Shown here one piece after another: positions 41,701-52,749 of a DNA stretch of 64,000 nt; the stretch's first letter is position 1, and each line of letters begins with the position of its first letter. Below the pieces are notes generated by a model that was not told the origin of the DNA, ran no database searches, and worked only from the letters and a program-made list of their open reading frames with translations. The stretch comes from Reticulitermes speratus (Eukaryota; Arthropoda; Insecta; Blattodea; Rhinotermitidae): NCBI GenBank assembly GCA_021186555.1, contig JAJKFL010000014.1:43360700-43424699 (forward strand). Direction: 5' to 3'. The position numbers were made by a program, and so were the translations under genes.

Positions 41701-43152
41701 GTAGCTTGTTGCATATAAACATGCCCATAGGTACTCAGTTGTGTAGCTTGTTGCATATAGACATGCCCATAGGTACCCAGTCATGTAGCTTGTTGCGTAT
41801 AAACATGCCCATAGGTACCCAGTCATGTAGCTTGTTGCATATAAACATGCCTATAGGTACCCAGTCATGTAGCTTGTTGCATATAGACATGCCTATAGGT
41901 ACCCAGTCATGTAGCTTGTTGCATATAAACATGCCCATAGGTACCCAGTCATGTAGCTTTTTGCATATAAACATGCCCATAGGTACCCAGTCATGTAGCT
42001 TTTTGCACATAAACATGCCCATAGGTACCCAGTCATGTAGCTTGTTGCATATAAACATGCCCATAGGTACCCAGTCATGTAGCTTGTTGCATATAAACAT
42101 GCCCATAGGTACCCAGTCATGTAGCTTGTTGCATATAAACATGCCCATAGGTACCCAGTCATGTAGCTTGTTGCATATAAACATGCCCATAGGTACCCAG
42201 TCATGTAGCTTGTTGCACATAAACATGTCCATAGGTACCCAGTCATGTAGCTTGTTGCGTATAAACATGCCCATAGGTACCCAGTCATGTAGCTTGTTGC
42301 ATATAAACATGCCATAGGTACCCAGTCATGTAGCTTGTTGCATATAAACATGCCCATAGGTACCCAGTCATGTAGCTTGTTGCATATAAACATGCCCATA
42401 GGTACCCAGTCATGTAGCTTGTTGCATATAAACATGCCTATAGGTACCCAGTCATGTAGCTTGTTGCATATAGACATGCCTATAGGTACCCAGTCATGTA
42501 GCTTGTTGCATAAACATGCCATAGGTACCAGTCATGTAGCTTGTTGCATATAAACATGCCTATAGGTACCCAGTCATGTAGCTTGTTGCATATAAACATG
42601 CCATAGGTACCCAGTCATGTAGCTTGTTGCATATAGACATGCCTATAGGTACCCAGTCATGTAGCTTGTTGCATTAAACATGCCCATAGGTACCCAGTCA
42701 TGTAGCTTGTTGCATATAAACATGCCCATAGGTACCCAGTCATGTAGCTTGTTGCATATAAACATGCCCATAGGTACCCAGTCAAGTAGCTTGTTGCACA
42801 TAAACATGTCCATAGGTACCCAGTCATGTAGCTTGTTGCGTATAAACATGCCCATAGGTACCCAGTCATGTAGCTTGTTGCATATAAACATGCCCATAGG
42901 TACCCAGTCATGTAGCTTGTTGCATATAAACATGCCCATAGGTACCCAGTCATGTAGCTTGTTGCATATAAACATGCCCATAGGTACCCAGTCATGTAGC
43001 TTGTTGCATATAAACATACCTATAGGTACCCAGTCATGTAGCTTGTTGCATATAGACATGCCTATAGGTACCCAGTCATGTAGCTTGTTGCATATAAACA
43101 TGCCCATAGGTACCCAGTCATGTAGCTTGTTGCATATAAACATGCCCATTCC
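41700..43152 (+). repeat. 42-bp minisatellite, about 34 copies
   Basis: The unit is CATGTAGCTTGTTGCATATA, AACATGCCCATAGGTACCCA, GT. Variants: CCTATAGG, ATAGACATG, GCGTATA and GCACATA. A few one- to three-base deletions near 42300-42680 shift the frame. The 42-bp period (14 codons) yields 170-255 codon frames on both strands, not genes. Confidence 0.98.
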
Positions 43153-43755
43153 ATCATCAGGGCCCAAGATGCACTATGACAACAATAGCTTCCCTGACAA
43201 TGCAGTCAATATGTCTTTGTTGAGGAGGATAATTACAGGTGTTTTGGTGTTGGACGCGATGCTCTGGTGTCATCTGCCACTGTCAGCGGCTCCTCTGAAA
43301 TATCCTTCGTCTCTTTCCAATGTACAGGACGCCATATTTTACAAGCCAGTTAATGTCTGCTGTCAGGACCAGAAATTTAAATATTATTCTGATGGTATTT
43401 TTTCCGTTTATTATTTCGTAAATTATTTTATTATTAAGATGCCATAATTCATTTGAGAACGACATTAAAGAAATTGCAATTTTGTGCACGAAGAAAGTAA
43501 GAGTTGATTAATTTTGCAGAAATGCTCGCAACAGCTTGATTTAGAATCTCTTGTCACTGTCTGCTGTAAGTTCCGCAAATATTAGAGTCTAAAAAGCCAA
43601 AATGTTTCTTGTTGTTTTCAACGTATGTGACACTTCATCACTCACAGCGGAGGAAAAACACTGACTGAGAGAGTCTGAGGAAGATATGTGGGCACGAGAG
43701 GGAGAAAAGAACAGGAGAATGGAGAAAATTGCATAATCAGTAGCTTCATGGTTTG
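43153..43755. other. No gene recognised
   Basis: Unique-looking sequence following the array; the frame continuing from the array to 43447 has no recognised domain. Confidence 0.5.
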
Positions 43756-43756
43756 T

Positions 43757-44070
43757 ACTCCTCAGCAAGTGCTATCAGGGTAATGAGATCAAGATGGATG
43801 AGATGAGCGAAACATGTGGCACGCATGTGAGGAAAGAAATAGAGGATTCGTTGGGGAAAAGTAAAGAAAAGCGTCCACTTGAAAGACCTAGGCTACGTTG
43901 GAAGATAACATTAATATGGACCTTCAAGAATATAGTGGCAGGACGTGGACTGTATTTTGCTGGAATAGGACAGGCACCACTGGCAAGATCTTGTGACTGC
44001 GGTGATGAACATTCGACCTCCATAAAATGCAGGGAATTTCTTGTCAATCTTCAATAATAATAAGTTTTCC
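43757..44070 (+). pseudogene. LINE-1 reverse transcriptase tail
   Basis: Frame GKSKEKRPLERPRLRWKITL matches the family block GKPEGKRPLGRPRRRWED. It is preceded by an AKHVARM-like piece in another frame, followed by DEHSTSIKCREFLVN-like sequence and ending at a TTTTCCAACAGAAG tail. Frameshifted. Confidence 0.75.
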
Positions 44071-44530
44071 AACAGAAGTACATTTTATGGAATTTCATAA
44101 ATTCAGATATTCGTTAATGAGTTCTGTTTCTCATTAGCAATGCTACAACTCATAAACTCTTTATTTAGTGCGAATTATCATTATTCTTTTGATTAAACTT
44201 TAGAGTTTATCATTTTATTGGCTTAACAAGTTTTCGACTTCGTTAGCTGTGTCTGTCAACCAATTCCTCTGAAGTGCCTTCTTCTGTGCTGTTATAAAGG
44301 CGGAGTTGTGTAGCTAGATACCTGATGGCGCTAATGGGATTTGTGTCTCGTTATTATCTGCTCTTAGCTTTTAAAAGTATTTTTTATAGATAATTTTCTA
44401 ACGACAGTAAAATTTACATAGTTGGCAGTCGGTGGAATTTCTGACTTTACAAGAACTTTCTTGTAAATGCGATGCAAACAAGTGGCTATATATTGCCACA
44501 TCTTGTTTTGATAATTCCTACTTTATCTCG
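44070..44530. other. No gene recognised
   Basis: AT-rich unique-looking sequence. Confidence 0.5.
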
Positions 44531-44533
44531 CTG

Positions 44534-45420
44534 CAGGCTGTGACCTACATCTCTCCCATAACATTCAGGCTGTGACCTACATCTCTCCCATAACATTTGC
44601 AGGCTGTGACCTACATCTCTCCCATAACATTTGCAGGCTGTGACCTACATCTCTCCCATAACATTTGCAGGCTGTGACCTACATCTCTCCCATAACATTT
44701 GCAGGCTGTGACCTACATCTCTCCCATAACATTTGCAGGCTGTGACCTACATCTCTCCCATAACATTTGCAGGCTGTGACCTACATCTCTCCCATAGCAG
44801 GCTGTGAACTACATCTCTCCCATAGCAGGCTGTGACCTACATCTCTCCCATAGCAGGCTGTGACCTACATCTCTCCCATAGCAGGCTGTGACCTACATCT
44901 CTCCCATAGCAGGCTGTGACCTACATCTCTCCCATAGCAGGCTGTGACCTACATCTCTCCCATAGCAGGCTGTGACCTACATCTCTCCCATAGCAGACTG
45001 TGACCTACATCTCTCCCATAGCAGGCTGTGACCTACATCTCTCCCATAGCAGACTGTGACCTACATCTCTCCCATAGCAGGCTGTGACCTACATCTCTCC
45101 CATAGCAGGCTGTGACCTACATCTCTCCCATAGCAGACTGTGACCTACATCTCTCCCATAGCAGGCTGTGACCTACATCTCTCCCATAGCAGACTGTGAC
45201 CTACATCTCTCCCATAGCAGGCTGTGACCTACATCTCTCCCATAGCAGACTGTGACCTACATCTCTCCCATAGCAGGCTGTGACCTACATCTCTCCCATA
45301 GCAGGCTGTGACCTACATCTCTCCCATAGCAGGCTGTGACCTACATCTCTCCCATAGCAGGCTGTGACCTACATCTCTCCCATAGCAGGCTGTGACCTAC
45401 ATCTCTCCCATAACATTTCA
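44534..45420 (+). repeat. 28-bp minisatellite with 34-bp edge units, about 30 copies
   Basis: The core unit is GCAGGCTGTGACCTACATCT then CTCCCATA. The first seven or eight units and the final one carry an extra ACATTT (34 bp); the inner units lack it. GCAGACTG variants recur at intervals of two or three units, a sign of multi-unit duplication. Confidence 0.98.
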
Positions 45421-45867
45421 TAGACACAATATTTTCTGATCGCAGCTTTACATTTTCCTTTCTTCACCTTTTTGATATCCGATGCATTTTTCTTCTTGAT
45501 GTTCTTGCCCTTAATTTTAAAAGCTTGTTATTTAACGACGCTTTAAAATTAAGTTTAACAAATGTAACAAAATTGTGCACTGGTTCAGAGAGATAAGCAA
45601 CAACTTAGCTGTAAGTGTGGCAAAGTCTAAGTACTTATATGGGGAGGACAGTAAGTACAGCCAAGACGTAACTCGAGCAAATTAAATTACAGAAATGCCT
45701 TCTGCCTTTCGGTTCAGAATATTTCTTTTCCTTATATGCTTAACTATAATGTTGCCTGTTATTTTGTATGGGTGTAAAACTTGGTCTCTCACAGCGCGGG
45801 GGAAACATAGAATGGCGGTTTACGTGCAAAGGGTTCTTGTAAACTTATCTGGGCCTAAGGGGGGTTA
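45420..45867. other. No gene recognised
   Basis: AT-rich unique-looking sequence. Confidence 0.5.
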
Positions 45868-46108
45868 AGTAATATCGAAATCTGCGGTCTTCTGGGGCAT
45901 TACGCGGCGTCGTGTGGTAATTGTCTACCGACGTTTCGGGACAACGTATCGGTCCCATCGTCACGGGTCAAGGACTCTTGACCCGTGACGATGGGACCGA
46001 TACGTTGTCCGAAACGTCGGTAGACAATTACCACACGACGCCGCGTAATGCCCCAGAAGACCCCGAATCTCATCAACATCGCGGCGTAAGCCTGAAATGA
46101 AGGTAATA
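45868..46108 (+). mobile_element. Inverted-arm ribozyme-type element 5 (Penelope-like)
   Basis: Arms of about 85 bp (45890-45976 and 45977-46062) are nearly identical and almost touch. Each carries GTGACGATGGGACCGATACG then CCGAAACGTCGG, a hammerhead-like hairpin whose core starts G instead of C. The tail CATCGCGGCGTAAGCCTGAA lies only on the right. GTAATAT at 45868-45874 and 46102-46108 may be the target duplication. The minus-strand frame (RFGVFWGITRRRVVIVYRRF) is repeat-derived. Confidence 0.78.
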
Positions 46109-46159
46109 TGGAACTTGATAAAACCGAATGATGAAGGGCTTCAAGATTTGTACTGGTCA

Positions 46160-46425
46160 CGAAATTCTCGTAATTATTAGGACGATAAAATTAAGGAAGA
46201 TGAGATAGGAGGCGCATTTAGCACGCAGTATGAAGAAGAGAAACGCATCCAGGGTTTAGTGAAAGCTGAAGGAAATATATTACTTTCAAAGCGTAGGCGC
46301 AGATGGGAGTATAATATTGAAATGGATTTGAAAGGAGAAAAATGGGAGGGTGTGAACTGGATTAATCTGGCTGAGAATATGGACAAATGGCTAGCTGAGG
46401 AATATTAGGTTCTCAAGCTGTGCCA
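46160..46425 (+). pseudogene. LINE-1 reverse transcriptase tail
   Basis: Plus-strand sequence GACGATAAAATTAAGGAAGA, then GGAGTATAATATTGAAATGG and TGGATTAATCTGGCTGAG, aligns with the IRxIKLRxMR, RWEYNIxMDLK and WINLA blocks of the family across frameshifts. It ends in GGTTCTCAAGCTG. Confidence 0.65.
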
Positions 46426-46521
46426 CATAGTAATAGTAAGATAATGCGGGTTTGAAGTGTGGGTCTCGCGAATTGCAAATCGCATCGAATTACAAATGGA
46501 TTATAGACCCTCTAAACACCA

Positions 46522-47887
46522 AACGTTACCCAGTTCCATACTACAACAGTACACGTTACCCAGTTCCATACTACAACAGTACACGTTACCCAGTTCCATA
46601 CTACAACAGTACACGTTACCCAGTTCCATACTACAACAGTACACGTTACCCAGTTCCATACTACAACAGTACACGTTACCCAGTTCCATACTACAACAGT
46701 ACACGTTACCAGTTCCATATACAATAGTACACGTTACCCAGTTCCATACTACAACAGTACACGTTACCCAGTTCCATACTACAACATTACACGTTAGCAG
46801 TTCCATACTACAACAGTACACGTTACCCAGTTCCATACTACAACAGTACACGTTACCCAGTTCCATACTACAATAGTACACGTTACCCAGTTCCATACTA
46901 CAACAGTACACGTTACCCAGTTCCATACTACAACAGTACACGTTACCCAGTTCCATACTACAACAGTACACGTTACCCAGTTCCATACTACAACAGTACA
47001 CGTTACCCAGTTCCATACTACAACAGTACATACCGTTACTACACAAAGTTCCATTCCTACAAACAGTACACGTTACCCAGTTCCATACTACAACAGTACA
47101 CGTTACCCAGTTCCATACTACAACAGTACACGTTACCCAGTTCCATACTACAACAGTACACGTTACCCAGTTCCATACTACAACAGTACACGTTACCCAG
47201 TTCCATACTACAACAGTACACGTTACCCAGTTCCATACTACAACAGTACACGTTACCCAGTTCCATACTACAACAGTACACGTTACCCAGTTCCATACTA
47301 CAACAGTACACGTTACCCAGTTCCATACTACAACAGTACACGTTACCCAGTTCCATACTACAACAGTACACGTTACCCAGTTCCATACTACAACAGTACA
47401 CGTTACCCAGTTCCATACTACAACAGTACACGTTACCCAGTTCCATACTACAACAGTACACGTTACCCAGTTCCATACTACAACAGTACACGTTACCCAG
47501 TTCCATACTACAACAGTACACGTTACCCAGTTCCATACTACAACAGTACACGTTACCCAGTTCCATACTACAACAGTACACGTTACCCAGTTCCATACTA
47601 CAACAGTACACGTTACCCAGTTCCATACTACAATAGTACACGTTACCCAGTTCCATACTACAACAGTACACGTTACCCAGTTCCATACTACAACAGTACA
47701 CGTTACCCAGTTCCATACTACAACAGTACACGTTACCCAGTTCCATACTACAACAGTACACGTTACCCAGTTCCATACTACAATAGTACACGTTACCCAG
47801 TTCCATACTACAACAGTACACGTTACCCAGTTCCATACTACAACAGTACACGTTACCCAGTTCCATACTACAACAGTACACGTTCCA
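46522..47887 (-). repeat. 30-bp minisatellite, about 45 copies
   Basis: The plus-strand unit is CACGTTACCCAGTTCCATAC then TACAACAGTA. Nearly every copy is identical, with rare TAATAGTA variants and a few disrupted units near 46705-46800 and 47030-47060. The minus strand gives a 478-codon frame of ten-residue repeats (TCTVVVWNWV, switching to NVYCCSMELG after a frame change). I treat it as non-coding. Confidence 0.98.
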
Positions 47888-47904
47888 GCGCTCTGACACA
47901 CTGT

Positions 47905-48030
47905 GCTTTGCCTACAGATCGTATTTATGAGTTTCACATTATTCTAAAAATAAAGAGTGATTATTTGCCTAACTAACGTTAAATAGCCGTTCTTTGTAGT
48001 GGAGTCGGTTTGTGTTCTCATTGAGGAAGG
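47905..48030 (+). repeat. Diverged single copy of the 114-bp monomer
   Basis: TCGTATTTATGAGTTTCACA, then AAAGAGTGATTATTTGCC and GTGGAGTCGGTTTGTGTTCT, follows the unit order. Confidence 0.55.
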
Positions 48031-48239
48031 AAGTGGGACTAAGTGATGACGACACGGAGCAGTCTTTCTTGCAGGTGGCAAAACCTGAGAACCCTCAAAC
48101 AAAGCACTGGCCTATCGGATCTCTGGGAATTACTGAAAGCAAAAATATTTTTAGAGTCCTTGTTGAAAAGCTACGATTTCCTCAGCTAATCATTATTTCC
48201 ACCCATGTTATGAAACCCAAATTTTGAATATTGTAATTA

Positions 48240-48450
48240 CAAGGGCCTTCCACTTTTCTCTATTCTGAGCCAGATTAATCCAGTCCAGACACTTTTATCC
48301 TGTTTCTTTCAGACCCATTTTAATATTATCCTCCCATCTAAGTTTAGATTTTTCAAATAGATGTTTCCTTCAGGTGTTTCTACCAAAACCCCCATGTGCG
48401 CTTAGTTTCCAGCATATGTGCTACATGTCCCGCCCATCTCATCAACTGGA
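48240..48450 (-). pseudogene. LINE-1 reverse transcriptase tail
   Basis: The plus strand shows the complement of the family tail: CTGAGCCAGATTAATCCAGT, CCATTTTAATATTATCCTCC and GTGCTACATGTCCCGCCCAT. Decayed. Confidence 0.7.
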
Positions 48451-48835
48451 TTTTTATGTATCAAATTAACTTCAAGTTTCAAACCTTTAATGCGTAAGTC
48501 TGTAATTTACTACGCTCTTTTGTCGATTTACAAATGTTATTTTGGCATCGCAAATAAAGGAGTGTCTGTCCGCAGCAAATTACGTTCGAGGCGTCATTTG
48601 AAGGATCGCTCTAGGCCCTAATTACATGCTCCTTATGTGGTGATTGTTCTTACAGCACCGAAGCTCTTACTAGCATTCGCTGACAAAGATCAGAGGCCTT
48701 GGTCATCGTCACACACACAGTTGCTGCAGAGAGCTGCAACCAACCAACTTCATGCTGCAAGATGTTTGATCAAAAGTTGATACTGATCTGACAAAAATTG
48801 CTCAAGTTTCAAAACCAAGGTTATGTACTCCAAGC
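48450..48835. other. No gene recognised
   Basis: Unique-looking sequence with short frames. Confidence 0.5.
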
Positions 48836-48837
48836 CC

Positions 48838-49192
48838 TTTTTTTACGCCCCATTTTGTTCCTGCAAAAGTGGGCGTAAGTAAAAAAAAACGCCTGAATCA
48901 AGAATAATATTCCCTTAATGACGAGTCCCTGAGGATAAACCCAAATTAAGGGTTCGAAACATGTAGGACAGTGTTACACAATTAATGTGATTAAATTGTA
49001 CAATAGTCGGACTATAAATATATAACGATATTCCCATCAGAAATAAGAGGTTAGCGCAAGAGAACGGAGCCAGCCAAAGGGCGTTATACCGAAAATGAGA
49101 GCGCGCAAATTAAGGAGTGGTGTATATTAGCAACGGACGTTAAAGCAAAAAAAAAAAAGGCGTAAAAAAAGTGGGGCGTAAAGCAAAGGCTA
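48838..49192 (+). mobile_element. Possible inverted-terminal element around a ribozyme-like motif
   Basis: CTTTTTTTACGCCCCATTTT near the left and its imperfect complement AAGTGGGGCGTAAAG near 49168-49184 bracket the hammerhead-like motif at 48925. The termini share about 13 bp. A-runs flank both ends. This could be a Penelope-like copy or an unrelated small element. Confidence 0.4.
48925..48969 (+). ncRNA. Hammerhead-ribozyme-like motif
   Basis: Stem I GTCC (48925-48928) pairs with GGAC (48966-48969). Core CTGAGGA, stem II AACCC/GGGTT with a 7-base loop, GAAA, ACATGT, with A48965 at the cleavage position. All core positions are present. Stem sequences differ from other copies but still pair. 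Confidence 0.75.
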
Positions 49193-49990
49193 CGTGTAGT
49201 AGGTTCACAAAGACAACATCATTGGAACCCACACGAAGCCAGTTTAATCCAACCCGCACCAACAACGTCACACGTTAATTACCCTAGTGTTAGGCGTTAA
49301 TTAGGTAGTTAAAGAAAGAACGCTTCTATGAAGACGACGCCCGTCAGTCCGTCCGTCTGTGTGACATAATATCAGCGTCTAAAATGTTTTGCATTTTCAC
49401 CAAATTCGGTATAGAATTTCGTAACTGAAGCTTGTCCAACAAGAGGGATTTTCGCGAAAATCAGCTCAGTGACGTTCATCTTTATTTAAGGGCGTAGCAA
49501 TTTCTACTCTTACGTTAAGCAGACTTTAACTGATCTTGTGCGGATTTTCACGTAATGGCCATGTATAACTGCGAGTTTCGTGAAAATCCGTGCAGTGAAA
49601 TCCATATAATTTACACCGGGGGGTTTAATGAAATTCTTCCTGTAGTTTTTTAGGTTTATCACTTGATTTGGATAAAAATTTCGTAACGAACGTGTCAATA
49701 GGAATGTACTGAGTAATGTCGTTTGCATAAAGGTTGCTTTACTTAGGCGCGTGGATTAATAGCTGTAGTTTCCACATACATTTTCGTATCTTGGTGAAAT
49801 TCCGTGTACGATATATGTACGTTATATGTGATTTTCGTGAAATTGGCGCAAAGAATGTTAAGAACATTACACTTAGCCGTGTAACGCGATATTATAAATA
49901 CAAATATCACCTTCGTTAAATCTATGTACTAATACACCATCTTGTGTCATTCTGGTCTTCTGGAATAAAACTCAATTCATAGCGGAAGAA
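49193..49990. other. No gene; loosely periodic repeat-like sequence
   Basis: From about 49340 the sequence holds CGTCAGTCCGTCCGTCTGTG, TTTTCACCAAATTCGG and TTTCGTGAAAATCCG-like motifs at roughly 110-120 bp spacing, as in a type of animal dispersed repeat with a GTCCGTCC start. A related GTCTGTCTGTCCG piece is near 41200. No coding frame. Confidence 0.4.
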
Positions 49991-49991
49991 G

Positions 49992-50489
49992 AAGAAAAAT
50001 CTTTTCACCAGCAAACTGGAATTAAATTTAAGGAAGAAACTAGTAAAGTGCTACATTTGGAGCATAGCTTTGTGTGGTGCTGAAACGTGGACACTTGGGA
50101 AAGTGGATCGGAAGTATCTGGAAAGTTTTGATATGTGATGCTGGAGAAGAATGGAGAAGATCAGTTGGACCGATCGTGTGAGAAATGAAGAAGTATTACA
50201 CAGAGTGAAGGAGGAGAGGAATATCGTACATACAATAAAAAGAAGAAAGGCTAACTGGATTGGTCACATCTTGCGTAGAAACTGCCTTCTGAAACACGTG
50301 ATTGAAGGAAAGTTAGAAGGAAGGATAGAAATGACGGGACGACGAGGGAGAAGACGTAAGCAGCTACTGGATGACCTTAAGGAAAAGAAAAGATACTGGA
50401 AATTGAAAGAGGAAGCACTAGATCGCACCCTGTGGAGAACTCGATTTGGAAGAGGCTACGGACCTGTCGTAAGACAGACTACAGAATGA
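49992..50489 (+). pseudogene. LINE-2 endonuclease/reverse transcriptase C-terminus
   Basis: One frame holds LVKCYIWSIALCGAETWTLG, LESFDM, a TGA stop at 50136-50138, then CWRRMEKISWTDRVRNEEVL, RRKANWIGHILRR and LWRTRFGRGYGPVVRQTTE before the real stop at 50487. The family normally has W where the stop is (TGG to TGA). It is the C-terminal part of a non-LTR retrotransposon ORF2, after the polymerase domain, with the 5' part missing. Otherwise intact and therefore fairly young. The last 35 codons recur at 32668-32775. Confidence 0.88.
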
Positions 50490-51400
50490 ATGAATGAGCG
50501 GAAAAGCCATTTTCTCTGTAAAGTTACGTCCTTCCATTTTAATCCCATATTTATCAACGTGTTAGTACCTCTTCTACACCTTCGCGAAGAAAGCGTGATA
50601 AAGGTAATTTCTTTCCTTTCTCAAGCCAGCTGAATTTTCTGAAACGTCCGCCTTCATTTATAATTTTGTGAGCAATTTATGACCTTTTTTAGCTCCGGAC
50701 CTTAGAGTAGGGAATCGGTGCCGTTTATTTGTTATATCCTGTAATTTATGCAGCAGCCGGCTCCCAATTCCTCGTTTGTAACAGCAATACTCACATTTAT
50801 TTACATATATGTATGTATTTATATTACACGTGGTGTTTCTTAGTTGATTTTATTGTATTTTATTTACATTTTAGTAGGTCAGTGTTTGGTCTTGATTTAA
50901 GGTACTATCAAATCGTGTGGGAGTATCCAGCATATCTCTACTTGTTCGATTTATATACCAGCTGCTTTAAAGAAACTTGCTTCTGTTTCAGTTAAATAAA
51001 TCACTCCATTCATGCTGAAGTCTTGCACTATTTCCTGTTACATTAAATATAGTGCAGAACGTTTTCCAAGTTGAGGCTGCTAAGATCGAAACTTTGCCAC
51101 TGTGCGTTGATCAACTTCTCCTTGACTCCCAGTGCCACTTAAGCAACACTGTGCCTACGCTCACAGAAAGCTCGCAGTTAAAATATAGTTTTTTTTTTCC
51201 TGTATTTAAAAGCATGTGTCCCTACCAATGGTCACCAACAAATCACGAGGAGCTCCAGCGAGTTCGGGTGTTCTTCAAATCAATATTTGACCCAAAAATA
51301 TTGCCATTATATCCGTATATTTATTTGTTAAACTTTCGAACGTGTTTAAATTAAAAGTAACTCACCTCTCCTGCGCAAGGTTGCGCAGTATGAATTATTT
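50490..51400. other. No gene recognised
   Basis: AT-rich. The frame at 51052-51354 has no motif I recognise and no supporting context. Confidence 0.5.
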
Positions 51401-51404
51401 TTTT

Positions 51405-51605
51405 ATGGCGCAACAGCCCCTAATGGGCCTCCTCCTTGTCGAGGCTTCACGATCACATTCAGACACACCACACTTGGCAGAACTTCTCTGGGCGAGTGAT
51501 CGGCCCGACGCAGAGACCTCTACCTGACCACACACAATACTCACAAGAGACAGACATCCATAATCCCTGCGGGATTCAAACGCCTTAGACCACACGGCCA
51601 CTGGA
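51405..51605 (-). mobile_element. SINE-D, minus strand, head partly deleted
   Basis: The plus strand shows GGCGCAACAGCCCCTAATGG, GAGGCTTCACGATCACATTC and GCGGGATTCAAACGCC, then GACCACACGGCCACTGG. About 35 bp of the tRNA-like head between the B-box and A-box is missing. The head end abuts the next tandem array with no gap. Confidence 0.85.
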
Positions 51606-52005
51606 TTACATGCTCAGTGTCAACAGTTTACCCAAATTAATGCTCAGTGTCAACAGTTTACCCAAATTACATGATCAGTGTCAACAGTTTACCCAAATTA
51701 ATGCTCAGTGTCAACAGTTTACCCAAATTACAAGCTCAGTGTCAACAGTTTACCCAAATTAATGCTCAGTGTCAACAGTTTACCCAAATTACATGCTCAG
51801 TGTCAACAGTTTACCCAAATTAATGCTCAGTGTCAACAGTTTACCCAAATTACATGCTCAGTGTCAACAGTTTACCCAAATTAATGCTCAGTGTCAACAG
51901 TTTACCCAAATTAATGCTCAGTGTCAACAGTTTACCCAAATTAATGCTCAGTGTCAACAGTTTACCCAAATTACATGCTCAGTGTCAACAGTTTACCCAA
52001 ATCAC
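51606..52005 (+). repeat. 30-bp minisatellite, about 13 copies
   Basis: The unit is ATGCTCAGTGTCAACAGTTT then ACCCAAATTA, with an extra C (TTACATG) in alternate copies. Alternation of the two forms suggests an older two-unit period. Confidence 0.96.
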
Positions 52006-52460
52006 TAACCGTGACCTTACCTTGACCTGACGGTTGGCGTAAAAATAATGTGTAACAAAATTAAAGGTAGGCATTCTTCTGTCTATTATCACCTTGTCAG
52101 GAAGCTTCCGGACATCATAGGTCTGTAATTATGCCAAGGGTTATTTTCCTTGGTACATAGAGATCGGAGCCTGAAGCTAACATACTGCTGTTCTTTAAAA
52201 TACTTGGAGCACTTGTTACGATTTTCTCATATGTCACATAGGAAGGAAACAAAATTCCTTCCGATTATGTAGACGCTGAAGTGACGCTACTGGGGAGGTA
52301 AATGACGCCGAAAGTTATTAATGCCACAACAGAGCAGGTATTGGCGACGCAGACCCGAACCATGTTTACTCCGTCAGCGTAGCTATAGTGAGCAGAGCCA
52401 GTTGTCCCGGCCGTTATTCTGTTAAGACTTCACCTTTGTCCACGTCCAGCAAATACGTTT
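52006..52460. other. No gene recognised
   Basis: Unique-looking sequence. Confidence 0.5.
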
Positions 52461-52470
52461 AGAAACTGTT

Positions 52471-52728
52471 TTTTCCAATGGCTCGACAGCCCCTTGGGGG
52501 CCTAGGCCGGCTCATTTTTCGAGGCTTCACGATCACACTCAGACACACCACACTCGGTAGGACTCCTCTGGACGACTGATCAACCCGTCGCAGAGACCTC
52601 TACCTGACAACACACAACACTCACAACAGACAGACATCCATGCCCTAGGCGGGATTCGAACCCACAATCCCAGTAAGCGAGCGACCGTAGACCCACGCCT
52701 TAGACCGCACGGCCACTGGGATCGGCTA
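52471..52728 (-). mobile_element. SINE-D, full length, minus strand
   Basis: The minus-strand head ends at CCAGTGGCCGTGCGGTCTAA. B-box complement GGGATTCGAACCC, body and 3' end as in 40270-40510. A perfect 10-bp duplication AGAAACTGTT lies at 52461-52470 and 52729-52738. Confidence 0.93.
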
Positions 52729-52749
52729 AGAAACTGTTACTATAGGCTA

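Noticed and set aside
46501-47937. 478-codon minus-strand open frame
   Set aside because: Entirely the 30-bp array. The peptide changes from TCTVVVWNWV to NVYCCSMELG where the frame slips, which a real protein would not tolerate.
51052-51354. 100-codon frame with mixed composition, possible exon
   Set aside because: No recognisable domain, no clear splice signals and no neighbouring exon-like frames.
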